A stretch of DNA of 64,000 nt from UBA5078 sp051252515 (GCA_051252515.1 JBPOFS010000001.1:620001-684000), one strand, 5' to 3'; positions 1 through 8,573 are shown, numbered from the stretch's first letter. Notes: a model not told the origin generated them from the sequence alone. Made by a program: numbers and translations.

Positions 1-1
1 C

Positions 2-373
2 AGCTCACAAACAGAGGCTCTTTTCTCTCCTGATATTACGCTGATGGGTGATACCCACTTGATACAAGCATTGCACGGGATCATTGCAAAGCTTGAAATT
101 GACTGGGAAGCCCACTTTTCCGTGATCGTTGGCGACGTCGCTAGCCACCAGCTTGGGCAATTCTTCAGCAAATCTCAACGCTGGGCCGCACAGACCAAAG
201 ACGCCGTTCTTGAAGACATTGAAGAATATCTGCATGAAGAGTCGCAGATCCTCCCCAATAAAGTCGAATTTGCGCATTTTGCTACGCGCTTGGATGAACT
301 CAAGCTCACTCTGGACCGTATAAATGCCAGAACACAGCGCTTAAACAAGACGTTAGACGAATTTTCCAACTAG
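2..373 (+). CDS. ubiJ: UbiJ, ubiquinone biosynthesis accessory factor (3' part only)
   Basis: The reading frame is open to the left edge, so the start lies outside the window. The visible part contains the end of an SCP2-type lipid-binding domain (GDTHLIQALHG, followed by a stretch rich in IDWEAHFS-type residues). After it comes a predicted amphipathic helix or coiled coil ending in RLNKTLDEFSN. This layout matches UbiJ, which binds ubiquinone intermediates and scaffolds the Ubi hydroxylases and methyltransferases in the cytosol. ubiJ normally sits directly before ubiB; here ubiB follows only after a 2.4-kb insertion carrying an unrelated three-gene operon. Identification rests on the domain and on the nearby ubiB. 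Confidence 0.82.
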   Translation, partial: SSQTEALFSPDITLMGDTHLIQALHGIIAKLEIDWEAHFSVIVGDVASHQLGQFFSKSQRWAAQTKDAVLEDIEEYLHEESQILPNKVEFAHFATRLDELKLTLDRINARTQRLNKTLDEFSN

Positions 374-457
374 ACCTGTAACGTTGCAGACATTACCTAG
401 GTCTAATCACGTAATGAAACACTGTATAGAGCAACAGTGGCAAAGTGTCACAGAGCC

Positions 458-485
458 TTGTAATAAGCAGGCATAGTAGGATAAT
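458..485 (+). promoter_or_regulatory. Candidate sigma-70-like promoter of the bufferin-type operon
   Basis: A TTGTAA box (458-463) and a GATAAT box (480-485) are separated by 16 bases, about 60 bases before the precursor start. The leader that follows can form a small hairpin (GCCC/GGGC at 507-519) just ahead of a good ribosome site, AGGAG at 531-535. The box match is moderate and the call is an inference. An ECF-type promoter cannot be excluded because such operons are ECF-controlled in some bacteria. Confidence 0.35.
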
Positions 486-544
486 CAAACTCATACCTCC
501 CGCAGAGCCCCAAAAGGGCGGGAAATGATTAGGAGAAATCAACG

Positions 545-997
545 ATGAAAACGACTGATGGTTTGAAACTCGCGTCTTCTGCAGCTGCACTTTTAGTAGC
601 CTCTGTAGCAATGTCTTCGGCAACTCAAGCGGCAGATGTCGCAGAGCCCGTCAAAGTAAGCGAGTGCCAAGGGCTGGAAGGCACCACTAGCGCCGTAAGC
701 TTTGCTAGTGGTCACGCGATGATTTCCAAAAGTTTCTGCGACAAACTAGGCGGCACTCAAACAGCTACCGCATCTCTGCCTGCACAGGCACCTGTGGCAG
801 CCGGCGTACAAGTGGCCTACTGCAATGACTTATTCAGCTGCAACACGTTCAGTGCCTGCAAAGGCAACGGTAATGATAACTGTGCCGGTCAAAACACTTG
901 CCACGGCATTGGGTTTGTAGCCATCTCCTCAAGCGACATGAGCATTTCTGAGCAAATGTGCGGCAAGCTTGGCGGCAATTTAATCAGCGCCCTTTAA
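545..997 (+). CDS. bufA: Bufferin-type (BufA2-like) secreted RiPP precursor, Cys-rich
   Basis: This 150-residue protein has a Sec signal peptide (residues 1 to about 29, ending ATQA). The mature part has eight cysteines (41, 65, 93, 99, 105, 113, 119, 139). The core CNTFSACKGNGNDNCAGQN (99-117) followed by TCHG resembles the CKG-repeat cores of bufferins, precursors whose cysteines are modified by an MNIO enzyme to give periplasmic copper-binding peptides. The next two genes encode exactly such an enzyme and its partner. ISKSFCDKLGG (60-70) and ISEQMCGKLGG (134-144) look like an internal duplication. The ribosome site AGGAG supports this start. The family assignment is from motifs and context; the copper role is inferred. 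Confidence 0.8.
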   Translation: MKTTDGLKLASSAAALLVASVAMSSATQAADVAEPVKVSECQGLEGTTSAVSFASGHAMISKSFCDKLGGTQTATASLPAQAPVAAGVQVAYCNDLFSCNTFSACKGNGNDNCAGQNTCHGIGFVAISSSDMSISEQMCGKLGGNLISAL

Positions 998-1011
998 AGC
1001 GGGAGCTCACC

Positions 1012-1854
1012 ATGCTTGGCTACGGCCTGGGTCTGCGCAGCGTTCACTATGACTACGTATTGACCCATCGGCCTACGCAAGTCGATTGGTTTGAACTCAT
1101 CACGGAAAATTATCTTGCCCCCGGTGGCCGACCACGCGCCGTCATTCGCAAGATCCGTGAAAATTACCCCGTAGTCCTGCATGGCCTTTCCTTTAACGTA
1201 GGCACAGACGAAGAGCCCGACTGGGACTATTTGCGCCAACTGCGGCAATTAAGCGATGAAATTGAGCCAGCCTGGGTGTCCGACCACTTATGCTGGACTG
1301 GATTGGACGGCTACACATCTCACGACTTGCTCCCCATTTCATACAATGCCGAAAGCCTCGCCCGTTGCGCGAGCAAAGTGAATCAAATTCAAGACTTCCT
1401 CGGCCGCACTATTGTGCTCGAAAACCCTTCGATTTATATCGGGTTTCGCTCCAGCACGATGAGCGAGGCGGACTACATCAATGAGTTGGTCGCCCGCACC
1501 GGATGCGAAGTATTACTCGACATCAATAATGTCTATGTCTCGGCATTTAATTTAGGACTCGACCCTTATGCGATAGTCGATGCCTTAAACGCCCCCTCCA
1601 TTAAGCAATTTCATTTAGCCGGCCACACCCACAACGGCAACCATATAATCGACACCCACGATCATCCAGTCTGCGACGACGTCTGGAAACTTTACGCCCA
1701 CGCCTGCAAACGCTTCGGACCAGTGGCCACGTTATTAGAGCGTGATGATCACATTCCCGAGTTCCCTGAGCTTATTCAAGAGTTACAAATGGCTCGTCAA
1801 CTGCAGGAACAGGCACTTGGTATTGCCTCCAACAGCAGCGGCACCAAACAGTGA
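1012..1854 (+). CDS. bufB: MNIO-family (DUF692) multinuclear iron oxidase, peptide-modifying enzyme
   Basis: This 280-residue TIM-barrel enzyme belongs to the DUF692/MNIO family, which oxidises cysteines of a precursor peptide using a di- or tri-iron centre. The family metal-site motifs are all visible: HGLS (57-60), SDHL (90-93), ENPS (137-140), LLDINN (168-173), HLAGH (201-205), IDTHDHPV (213-220) and LLERDDHIPEF (241-251). The start at 1012 is preferred over an in-frame upstream ATG at 958, because it lies 14 bases after the precursor stop, has a GGGAG ribosome site, and begins at the family LGYGLGLR motif. It overlaps the next gene by four bases. Its natural substrate is presumably the upstream Cys-rich precursor. 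Confidence 0.92.
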   Translation: MLGYGLGLRSVHYDYVLTHRPTQVDWFELITENYLAPGGRPRAVIRKIRENYPVVLHGLSFNVGTDEEPDWDYLRQLRQLSDEIEPAWVSDHLCWTGLDGYTSHDLLPISYNAESLARCASKVNQIQDFLGRTIVLENPSIYIGFRSSTMSEADYINELVARTGCEVLLDINNVYVSAFNLGLDPYAIVDALNAPSIKQFHLAGHTHNGNHIIDTHDHPVCDDVWKLYAHACKRFGPVATLLERDDHIPEFPELIQELQMARQLQEQALGIASNSSGTKQ

Positions 1855-2705
1855 ACTGGAAAGAGGAACAAGCACAGTTTTGGGCCTGGATTAATCGCCC
1901 TCAAGACCTCAGTGAAAAGGCAGACTCAATCGCGGCATTAATGGCACCTCACAGCCATATCGGTCAGGCCCAAGCGGTCTCAATCTATAATAATGCGTTC
2001 CACCAACGCCTCATTGATGTCTCTAGCGCACTCTTTCCAGTGCTCTACAACACCTTGGGCGCTGCGCTCTATACACAACTTTGGCTGGGCTATATGGCCG
2101 CCTACCCGCCCAGAAACGGCCCGATACACCTAGTTGGCGAACACTTACATACTTATTTGCAAGCACACCCTCAATTCGGCGCTCTGCCTGCCGCAGCCGA
2201 CATCGTGCAGCTAGAGTCCCACCTCACCTATTTGTTCGACAAGGCCGACGAGCCCGCTTACACCTTAGCCGCATTGCAAGCGCTTCCCCAGGAAGACTGG
2301 TCGGGCATGCACTGGCACCCCAAACAGGATTGGGCATTGTTTCAGAGTCAATTTGACTTGGAAAAATATTGGCGCCAGATGCAGGCGTTTATTGCCAATG
2401 AAGGCGAGCCCGGAAACACTACTTTCAGTATCGAAGCGCTCACCCCAGCGCCTAGCGAAGCGCCCAATTATTTAGTCCTTCGCAAAGATCAACGCATGCA
2501 ATTCCAATTGATCCGCCCTGAGTTCGCAACTTTCCTGATGGCGATACAACGTCGCGAGGATTTCGCGCATATTTGCGTCACCCTTGCTCAGGCTTACCCA
2601 GAACACGACATCCCAGCCTTAAGCCTAAGCTTATTATTACGCGCAATTGAGCTGGAACTTCTTTGCCAAAGCGACAACGAAGTGCCGCCCGAAGCCTTGT
2701 CGTAA
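1851..2705 (+). CDS. bufC: DUF2063 family partner protein (BufC-like)
   Basis: The protein has 284 residues. The N-terminal half carries the DUF2063 pattern (FWAWINRP, then SIYNNAFHQRLIDVSSALFP, then a Gly-Glu-His-Leu stretch). In bufferin and HvfABC-type clusters this protein assists the MNIO enzyme by recognising the precursor. The GTG start overlaps the stop of the MNIO gene (GTGA), which implies translational coupling. The C-terminal half (about 150-284) aligns in style with the second domain of BufC proteins but has no motif I can name. No transporter follows, in keeping with a precursor that exits by its own Sec signal. Confidence 0.85.
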   Translation: MNWKEEQAQFWAWINRPQDLSEKADSIAALMAPHSHIGQAQAVSIYNNAFHQRLIDVSSALFPVLYNTLGAALYTQLWLGYMAAYPPRNGPIHLVGEHLHTYLQAHPQFGALPAAADIVQLESHLTYLFDKADEPAYTLAALQALPQEDWSGMHWHPKQDWALFQSQFDLEKYWRQMQAFIANEGEPGNTTFSIEALTPAPSEAPNYLVLRKDQRMQFQLIRPEFATFLMAIQRREDFAHICVTLAQAYPEHDIPALSLSLLLRAIELELLCQSDNEVPPEALS

Positions 2706-2809
2706 CTCACTCTAAATGCTATCTTTGCCAGCCCTTGTTCGCTCAAATGTAAACTCCTGATATTTCAACAAATACTCAATAGTCTGCGTTCGCAAAGCCC
2801 CTTGGCAAA

Positions 2810-4465
2810 TTGAAGGCTGAAGCTGTGTCTCATATCCCTCGACTCCTAAAACTCGTCAACACTGCAGCACGCTATGGGCTGGACCAGGTTTCTCCCGAAT
2901 TGAAGCCCAAAGGCATCCCCGGCGCATTGTTTCGCTTATGGAGCCTGCCTTGGCGCTGGCACTCGGCTCGCCAACTGCCCCCAGAGGTTCGCCTACGCTT
3001 AGCCCTTGAAGAACTAGGGCCTATCTACATCAAATTTGGCCAGCTACTTTCGACACGACGTGATTTTCTGCCCGTCGCGCTCGCCGATGAACTGCAATCA
3101 CTACAAGATAAAGTGCCTGGCTTCACGACCCCCAGCATCCAGGCTCTCGTAGAGGAAGCTCTACAATGCCCATGGGATCAGGTGTTTGAAGAGCTCGACA
3201 CACAAGCGCTCGCTTCGGCCTCTGTCGCTCAAGTACACAGTGCCCGCCTTCTCACAGGCGAGGAAGTCGTCGTCAAAGTGATACGACCAGGGATCGAGAA
3301 GACTATTCGCGAAGACATGCAGGTCCTGCATTGGATCGCCGCGCTCATCGAACGCTTCGTTCCTGATGGCAATCGTCTACATCCCCGCGAAGTCGTGGCT
3401 GACTACGAAAGAATCATCATGGATGAGCTCAACCTCTTGGCAGAGGGGGCAAATGCAACTCAACTACGCCGTAATTTTGAGAATTCGCCAGCACTCTATG
3501 TTCCCAAGGTCTACTGGGAACAAAGCCGAAGCAACTTGCTGGTAATGGAGCGTATTTACGGCACGCCCGTGGCAGACATTGCGGCGCTGCAAGCACGTAA
3601 TGTCAATCTGAAAAAACTTGCAGAGACCGGCGTGGAGATTTTCTTCACACAAGTGTTCAATCACAGCTTCTTCCATGCCGATATGCACCCTGGCAATATT
3701 TTTGTCGCCTTGCACAGCCCTGAGAATCCTCAGTATATAGCGATAGATTGCGCCATTATCGGCTCACTAAGCCGTGATGATCAGCAATACCTCGCACGGA
3801 ATCTGCTAGCCATTTTCAAACGCGACTACCGCAAAGTCGCAGAGCTGCATGTGGAATGCGGATGGGTACCCAAAGACACCAAAGTGCATGAGTTTGAATC
3901 TGCTATGCGCTCAGTCTGCGAACCCGTCTTCGAGAAGCCTTTAAAGGACATCTCCTTCGGCTATTTGCTAGTGCAATTGTTCAGCACGGCGGGCCGATTC
4001 AATATGGAAGTACAGCCCTCACTAGTGTTATTGCAAAAAACATTGCTGAATGTCGAAGGTCTCGGTCGACAGTTATACCCAGAGCTCGACTTGTGGACGA
4101 CAGCCTTGCCATTCCTAGAAGACTGGAATCGACGTCGCATGCAGCCCAAAACTTTGTTTAACGCACTAAAAGAGAACGTGCCGGACTGGATTGAACAGCT
4201 GCCTTATTTACCTACACTGATGATCGACGCCCTTACACAGGCCCAACAACTTAGCGCGATCAACACCGCCCTACATAAACGCCTAGATGAAGAAAACCAG
4301 CGCACCAATCAAAGGCGCTCACGGGCCACAATCGCCGCCGTCATCCTTGCAGGGCTAGGCTTTGCCGGATTGTTCACCCCGGCTCAGGATTTTATAAATA
4401 CCGTGCCTTGGTGGAGTTTATTAGGCTTCGGTGGTGCGGTTTACCTTTTGTGTTTTAGACGCTGA
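2810..4465 (+). CDS. ubiB: UbiB, atypical kinase/ATPase of ubiquinone biosynthesis
   Basis: The protein is 551 residues if it starts at TTG 2810; GTG 2825 is an alternative start. It shows the UbiB/ABC1/COQ8 hallmarks: the KxGQ motif in YIKFGQLLSTRRD, an Ala-rich loop (ASASVAQVHSA) in place of a glycine loop, the VVVKV lysine, and HADMHPGN. Two membrane helices close the C-terminus (AAVILAGLGFAGLF and WWSLLGFGGAVYLL). UbiB is thought to use ATP to extract membrane-bound quinone intermediates. The metal-binding segment reads IDCAIIG, where I recall a Gly after Cys in related UbiB proteins. It heads the block that continues with hisI, hisE and tatABC. No clear ribosome site decides the start. 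Confidence 0.93.
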   Translation: MKAEAVSHIPRLLKLVNTAARYGLDQVSPELKPKGIPGALFRLWSLPWRWHSARQLPPEVRLRLALEELGPIYIKFGQLLSTRRDFLPVALADELQSLQDKVPGFTTPSIQALVEEALQCPWDQVFEELDTQALASASVAQVHSARLLTGEEVVVKVIRPGIEKTIREDMQVLHWIAALIERFVPDGNRLHPREVVADYERIIMDELNLLAEGANATQLRRNFENSPALYVPKVYWEQSRSNLLVMERIYGTPVADIAALQARNVNLKKLAETGVEIFFTQVFNHSFFHADMHPGNIFVALHSPENPQYIAIDCAIIGSLSRDDQQYLARNLLAIFKRDYRKVAELHVECGWVPKDTKVHEFESAMRSVCEPVFEKPLKDISFGYLLVQLFSTAGRFNMEVQPSLVLLQKTLLNVEGLGRQLYPELDLWTTALPFLEDWNRRRMQPKTLFNALKENVPDWIEQLPYLPTLMIDALTQAQQLSAINTALHKRLDEENQRTNQRRSRATIAAVILAGLGFAGLFTPAQDFINTVPWWSLLGFGGAVYLLCFRR

Positions 4466-4483
4466 CATAGCATACTAGCGCGC

Positions 4484-4897
4484 ATGAAATCAGCAGCAGA
4501 AACAGACATACAAACACCTTGGCTCGATGCCGTTAAATGGAACGAAGACGGCCTAGTCCCTGTCATCACTCAGGATTATCTTAGTGGTAGAGTGCTCACT
4601 CATGCTTGGTTAAACAACGAAGCATTAGGCTTAGCACAAACAGAAGGACGCGCCGTCTACTGGTCTCGCTCGCGAGCGAAGCTCTGGCGCAAAGGCGAAG
4701 AGTCCGGTCATATACAAAAGCTCCATGGCATCTACCTCGACTGTGACGCCGATACCGTGTGTTTCATGGTCGAGCAGATAGGCGGCATCGCTTGCCATAC
4801 AGGGCGTGAAAGCTGCTTCTATCGAAAGCTAGTCGATGGCCAATGGACTAGCGTTGATCCTGTACTGAAGGATCCAAAGGACATTTACGCCAAATAA
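4484..4897 (+). CDS. hisI: Phosphoribosyl-AMP cyclohydrolase
   Basis: This 137-residue cytosolic enzyme opens the purine ring of phosphoribosyl-AMP in the third step of histidine synthesis. Family signatures are SRSRAKLWRKGEESGH, the metal-binding DCDADT, and HTGRESCF, where the last cysteine and the upstream histidine bind zinc. The usual family form of the last motif is HTGRRSCF, so the Glu here is a small departure. It is monofunctional, with hisE as a separate gene 48 bases downstream. The remaining his genes (hisBHAF) lie near 54-56 kb on the other strand. Confidence 0.95.
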   Translation: MKSAAETDIQTPWLDAVKWNEDGLVPVITQDYLSGRVLTHAWLNNEALGLAQTEGRAVYWSRSRAKLWRKGEESGHIQKLHGIYLDCDADTVCFMVEQIGGIACHTGRESCFYRKLVDGQWTSVDPVLKDPKDIYAK

Positions 4898-4945
4898 GTA
4901 AGTTTCAATGCTTACAAGTCACTACAAACGAGTTACGAGCCACAA

Positions 4946-5281
4946 ATGAGTGATATATTAATAGAACTTGGACGCATCCTAGAGCAACGCAAGCAAGCAG
5001 ACGCTTCAAGCTCATACGTTGCCAGCCTGCATAAAAAAGGGCTAAACAAGATACTAGAGAAAGTAGGTGAAGAGGCGACAGAGACGATCATTGCGGCGAA
5101 AGACGTTGCCAGTACACAAGATCGCGAATCGCTGATTAAAGAAACAGCTGACCTTTGGTTTCATAGCATGGTGATGTTGAGCCATCTAGAGCTCGGGCCA
5201 GAGGACGTTTTGGAAGAGTTGCGCAAACGGTTTGATATCTCCGGCTTAGCCGAGAAAGCATCCCGCACACAAACAAAGTAA
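4946..5281 (+). CDS. hisE: Phosphoribosyl-ATP pyrophosphatase
   Basis: This 111-residue all-helical enzyme of the MazG-like fold removes pyrophosphate from phosphoribosyl-ATP, the second step of histidine synthesis. The diagnostic segment is KILEKVGEEATETIIAAKD, followed by ETADLWFHSMVML, which together hold the acidic magnesium ligands. Length and start agree with the family. It lies between hisI and tatA, an order common in gammaproteobacteria, and is probably transcribed with them. Confidence 0.95.
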   Translation: MSDILIELGRILEQRKQADASSSYVASLHKKGLNKILEKVGEEATETIIAAKDVASTQDRESLIKETADLWFHSMVMLSHLELGPEDVLEELRKRFDISGLAEKASRTQTK

Positions 5282-5341
5282 GAGTAACGACTCTATCGAA
5301 TACCAAATCGGTATTGATAGCACAGTCATTTGGAGGCAGTA

Positions 5342-5584
5342 ATGGGTTTCGGTGGAATTGGAATTTGGCAATTGGTCATTATCTTGGTGATCGTTGTAAT
5401 GTTGTTTGGCACTAAGAAATTACGCAATCTTGGCGGTGACTTAGGCGGCGCCTTGAAAGGCTTTAAAAACGCTATGAAAGACGATGCGGATAAAGACGCA
5501 GAAGATGACGATAGTGTTAAGCCTGCTGCCGACGCTAGCGCTATGAAGTCTGAGACTGCTGAGAAGCCTGACACAAAAGATTGA
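5342..5584 (+). CDS. tatA: TatA, twin-arginine translocase pore-forming subunit
   Basis: This 80-residue protein has one N-terminal membrane helix (IWQLVIILVIVVMLF), the conserved Phe-Gly hinge (FGTKKL), an amphipathic helix (LRNLGGDLGGALKGFKNAM), and a charged acidic tail. The start at ATG 5342 is chosen over an in-frame TTG 12 bases earlier, because GGAGG at 5332-5336 is correctly spaced and homologues begin MGFGG. TatA assembles with TatB and TatC, encoded next, to export folded proteins. Confidence 0.95.
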   Translation: MGFGGIGIWQLVIILVIVVMLFGTKKLRNLGGDLGGALKGFKNAMKDDADKDAEDDDSVKPAADASAMKSETAEKPDTKD

Positions 5585-5650
5585 TGCGCCTATTATTCGC
5601 GCCAATCCCAACGCCTGTCTTATTTATTCACTTGATGCCGGAAAGCACTA

Positions 5651-6295
5651 ATGTTTGATATTGGTTTCATGGAGCTGATGCTGATCAGCGTTGTGGCGCT
5701 GATTGTCATTGGACCGGAACGACTTCCGGCCGCAATCAGAACAGCAACGTTATGGATCGGTCGCGCTAAACGCAGCTTTACTCAAGTTAAATCTGAGATA
5801 GAGCGTGAGATCAATGCCGACGATATCAAGCGTCAACTCCACAATGAATCCATTCTTTCAAACTTGAAAAAAGTGAAAGATAAAGCGGATACATTTGTAG
5901 CGGACACCAAGAAGCAAATCGACGACGTCAGCACTAACGTTAACGCAACCTTGAAAAACGAGGAAGAGCAGTTAAAAGAGTCCTTGGGAGACAAACCTAA
6001 GCTTCCAGACACTGCTGACGCAACGCCTCCAACGGCGAAGCCTCGCGAAACTCCAGCGGCGGCGATTGATGACCCAGCCACCCTCGATGATCCGGATGCT
6101 GAGAAAGATTCTTCTTCACCAGAGACCGACACCCCAAAGGCCGACGCTGAAAGTGATGATGAGCCAAAGAAAGAAGAAGGCCCTGCCGTCGACTTTTATA
6201 ACAACCCTCCTTCGGGCACAATCAAAGTGGAAGGCGCTGGTTTTCATCCTACTAGCTCGCTTGATGACGAAACTGATTCTGGGCGCCGCTCATGA
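5651..6295 (+). CDS. tatB: TatB, twin-arginine translocase substrate-receptor subunit
   Basis: This 214-residue protein starts with the TatB signature MFDIGFMELMLISVVALIV, then GPERLPAAIRT and an amphipathic helix to about residue 75. The rest is a long acidic, proline-rich, low-complexity tail (about 100-214), longer than the roughly 170 residues of E. coli TatB. It overlaps tatC by four bases (ATGA). TatB and TatC form the receptor for twin-arginine signal peptides. Confidence 0.95.
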   Translation: MFDIGFMELMLISVVALIVIGPERLPAAIRTATLWIGRAKRSFTQVKSEIEREINADDIKRQLHNESILSNLKKVKDKADTFVADTKKQIDDVSTNVNATLKNEEEQLKESLGDKPKLPDTADATPPTAKPRETPAAAIDDPATLDDPDAEKDSSSPETDTPKADAESDDEPKKEEGPAVDFYNNPPSGTIKVEGAGFHPTSSLDDETDSGRRS

Positions 6296-7074
6296 GCGAT
6301 AACAATACTTCTGAAATGGGTGAGGATCTTTCCTTAATCGATCACCTTATAGAATTGCGCAACCGAATATTAAAATCGGTTCTTTCTATACTTGTTCTGT
6401 TTCTTTCTTTATTTTATTTTTCGAACGACATCTACACATTTGTAGCCACACCACTGATGAATGTCCTTCCAGAAAATATGGGCATGATTGCGATCGACCC
6501 TACGTCGCCATTTTTCGCCCCGTTTAAGCTCACTTTCTATGTCTCGTTGTTCCTAGCCGCGCCTTATATTCTGTATCAACTTTGGTCGTTTATTGCACCA
6601 GGGCTTTATAAGAACGAGAAAAGTTTAGCGATCCCCCTTTTCGTTTCAAGCGTCCTTTTGTTCTATGCCGGCATAGCATTTGCCTATTACGTACTATTTG
6701 GCTTTGTTTTCGCATTTTTTGTGTCCGTCGCGCCCGAAGGCATCATGGTCACGCCCGACATCAATAGCTTTTTAAGTTTTGCATTGGCCATCTTCTTTGC
6801 CTTTGGCATCGCGTTCGAAATTCCGATTGCGGTTTTTCTAATGATTTGGGCAGGAATTGTAGAGCCCGAAGACTTAACCTCAAAACGCCCCTATGTGATC
6901 GTGGGCTGCTTCATCGTTGGCATGATGCTAACGCCTCCGGATCCATTCACACAGTCAATGCTCGCGCTTCCTATGTGGTTACTTTTTGAAGTGGGAATCT
7001 TTTTTGGAAGGTTCATCAAGAAGAAACAGAAGTTAAAAGAAAAAGAAGACGAGAAAGAGAACGACGCTGAGTAG
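6292..7074 (+). CDS. tatC: TatC, twin-arginine translocase core subunit
   Basis: This 260-residue inner-membrane protein has about six hydrophobic segments. It shows the TatC features LIDHLIELRNRILKS near the N-terminus, and SFIAPGLYKNEK with the conserved Phe-Glu region (AFGIAFEIPIAVFLM). It binds the twin-arginine motif of substrates. The C-terminal tail is highly charged (KKKQKLKEKEDEKE). It is coupled to tatB by the ATGA overlap and is the last gene of this plus-strand block; dtd converges on it four bases later. Confidence 0.96.
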   Translation: MSDNNTSEMGEDLSLIDHLIELRNRILKSVLSILVLFLSLFYFSNDIYTFVATPLMNVLPENMGMIAIDPTSPFFAPFKLTFYVSLFLAAPYILYQLWSFIAPGLYKNEKSLAIPLFVSSVLLFYAGIAFAYYVLFGFVFAFFVSVAPEGIMVTPDINSFLSFALAIFFAFGIAFEIPIAVFLMIWAGIVEPEDLTSKRPYVIVGCFIVGMMLTPPDPFTQSMLALPMWLLFEVGIFFGRFIKKKQKLKEKEDEKENDAE

Positions 7075-7078
7075 AGTT

Positions 7079-7516
7079 TTATACTCGCAGCGAAAAGGTC
7101 ACTGGACCATCGTTCTCTAGAGCCACTTTCATATCCGCACCAAAACGCCCGGCCTCCACCTTAAGCGTCGACTGTCGCGCTTGGGCAAGCAAGTAGTCAT
7201 ACAGGGGCTGCGCTTGTGCTGGCAACATGGCACTGGAAAACCCTGGTCGCAACCCCTTGTCCGTCGTAGCGGCCAAGGTAAACTGCGACACCAATAATAG
7301 CTCACCGCCAATATCCAGCAACGACAAATTCATCCGACCTTCCGCGTCTGAGAAAACTCGGTAATTGAGTATTTTGTGCAGAAGCTTATCGGCTTTAGCT
7401 TCGTTATCCTCTCTCTCAACACCAAGCAATACGACGAGGCCTTTGTTGATTTTCGCGCACACCTCCCCATCAATGCTTACCTGCCCCCAGTTAGCTCGTT
7501 GCAACAAAGCAATCAC
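7079..7516 (-). CDS. dtd: D-aminoacyl-tRNA deacylase
   Basis: This 145-residue enzyme hydrolyses D-aminoacyl-tRNAs and so recycles mischarged tRNA. Family motifs are VSQFTLAA and the near-C-terminal NDGPVTFSLRV. The start chosen is the GTG at 7516, giving VIALLQRANWG, which matches the length and N-terminus of E. coli Dtd. That GTG overlaps the pip stop codon (GTGA), so translation is probably coupled. An upstream in-frame GTG at 7537 would add seven non-conserved residues. Confidence 0.93.
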   Translation of the reverse strand: MIALLQRANWGQVSIDGEVCAKINKGLVVLLGVEREDNEAKADKLLHKILNYRVFSDAEGRMNLSLLDIGGELLLVSQFTLAATTDKGLRPGFSSAMLPAQAQPLYDYLLAQARQSTLKVEAGRFGADMKVALENDGPVTFSLRV

Positions 7517-8478
7517 GACGCTGCCTCTGGCGTACACAATCGTGACATTTGCCCCGTGGCTCGGATCAGCGCATCAGTAATGCCCGGCTCAGATGCAGAG
7601 TGCCCAGCATCGCGAATTATGTACAACTCGGCTTCAGGCCAAGCGCGATGCAAAGCAATTGCATTATCTAACGGACACACAACGTCATAACGCCCATGAA
7701 CAATAATTCCGGGAATCCCTTGCAGGCGTTTCGCGTTATTGATGATTTGATTCTTTTCTAAGAAGGCTGCATGCATAAAATAATGCGCTTCGATTCGCGC
7801 CATCGCCAAGGCCGTATGCGGATCGTTCAGCTTTTCAACTACGTGCGTGTTGGGGCGTAAAGTCGAACAACTTCCTTCCCAGTTTGACCAGATTTTGGCG
7901 GCGGCCATGCGAGCGATTTCATCATTACCAGTTAAGCGCCGATGGTAGGCTGAGATCAAATCAGATTGCTCGGCCTCAGGAATGTGATTGAAATAATCGG
8001 CCCAATAATCTGGGAAAATCCTGCTCGCACCGTCTTGATAGAACCACTGCAGGTCCTGATCCCGGCACAGAAATATGCCGCGCAACACTAAGCCAAGGAC
8101 TCGCTCTGGATAAGTTTGCGCATAAACCAAGCTTAAAGTGGAGCCCCAGGATCCGCCAAACAACACCCACTTTTCTATGTGTAGAAGCTCACGGATTGCC
8201 TCGATGTCGGCCACTAGTGCGTCGGTATTATTATCCTCTAACTCGGCATGGGGAGTGCTGCGCCCTGCACCACGCTGATCAAAGACAATGATGCGATAGG
8301 TTTCCGGGTCAAAATAACGACGACTAGAGGCATCAGTACCGCCACCTGGACCGCCATGTACGAACAAAGCAGGAATACCCTCTGGGTTGCCTGACTCTTC
8401 AACGTAAAGCTCATGCACGGCACTCACAGAGAGCCTGTGGGTCGCAAAAGGTTTGATTTCGGGGAACAGTACTAACAT
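7513..8478 (-). CDS. pip: Prolyl aminopeptidase (proline iminopeptidase)
   Basis: This 321-residue alpha/beta hydrolase removes N-terminal proline from peptides. Visible features are the oxyanion-hole segment HGGPGGG (41-47), DQRGAGRS (67-74), the nucleophile elbow GGSWGS with Ser110, and later HGRYDVVCP and DAGHSASEP, which carry the catalytic Asp and His. There is no signal peptide, so it is cytosolic. It forms a two-gene unit with dtd, with which it overlaps by four bases. Confidence 0.93.
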   Translation of the reverse strand: MLVLFPEIKPFATHRLSVSAVHELYVEESGNPEGIPALFVHGGPGGGTDASSRRYFDPETYRIIVFDQRGAGRSTPHAELEDNNTDALVADIEAIRELLHIEKWVLFGGSWGSTLSLVYAQTYPERVLGLVLRGIFLCRDQDLQWFYQDGASRIFPDYWADYFNHIPEAEQSDLISAYHRRLTGNDEIARMAAAKIWSNWEGSCSTLRPNTHVVEKLNDPHTALAMARIEAHYFMHAAFLEKNQIINNAKRLQGIPGIIVHGRYDVVCPLDNAIALHRAWPEAELYIIRDAGHSASEPGITDALIRATGQMSRLCTPEAAS

Positions 8479-8573
8479 GACAAGCCCTCATGATAATTAC
8501 AGGAACATGTCTGACGCATGTTCAATCATGGCGCTAATCTTAGGGGAGTTTTCTTTGGCTTGCGACAACAGAA

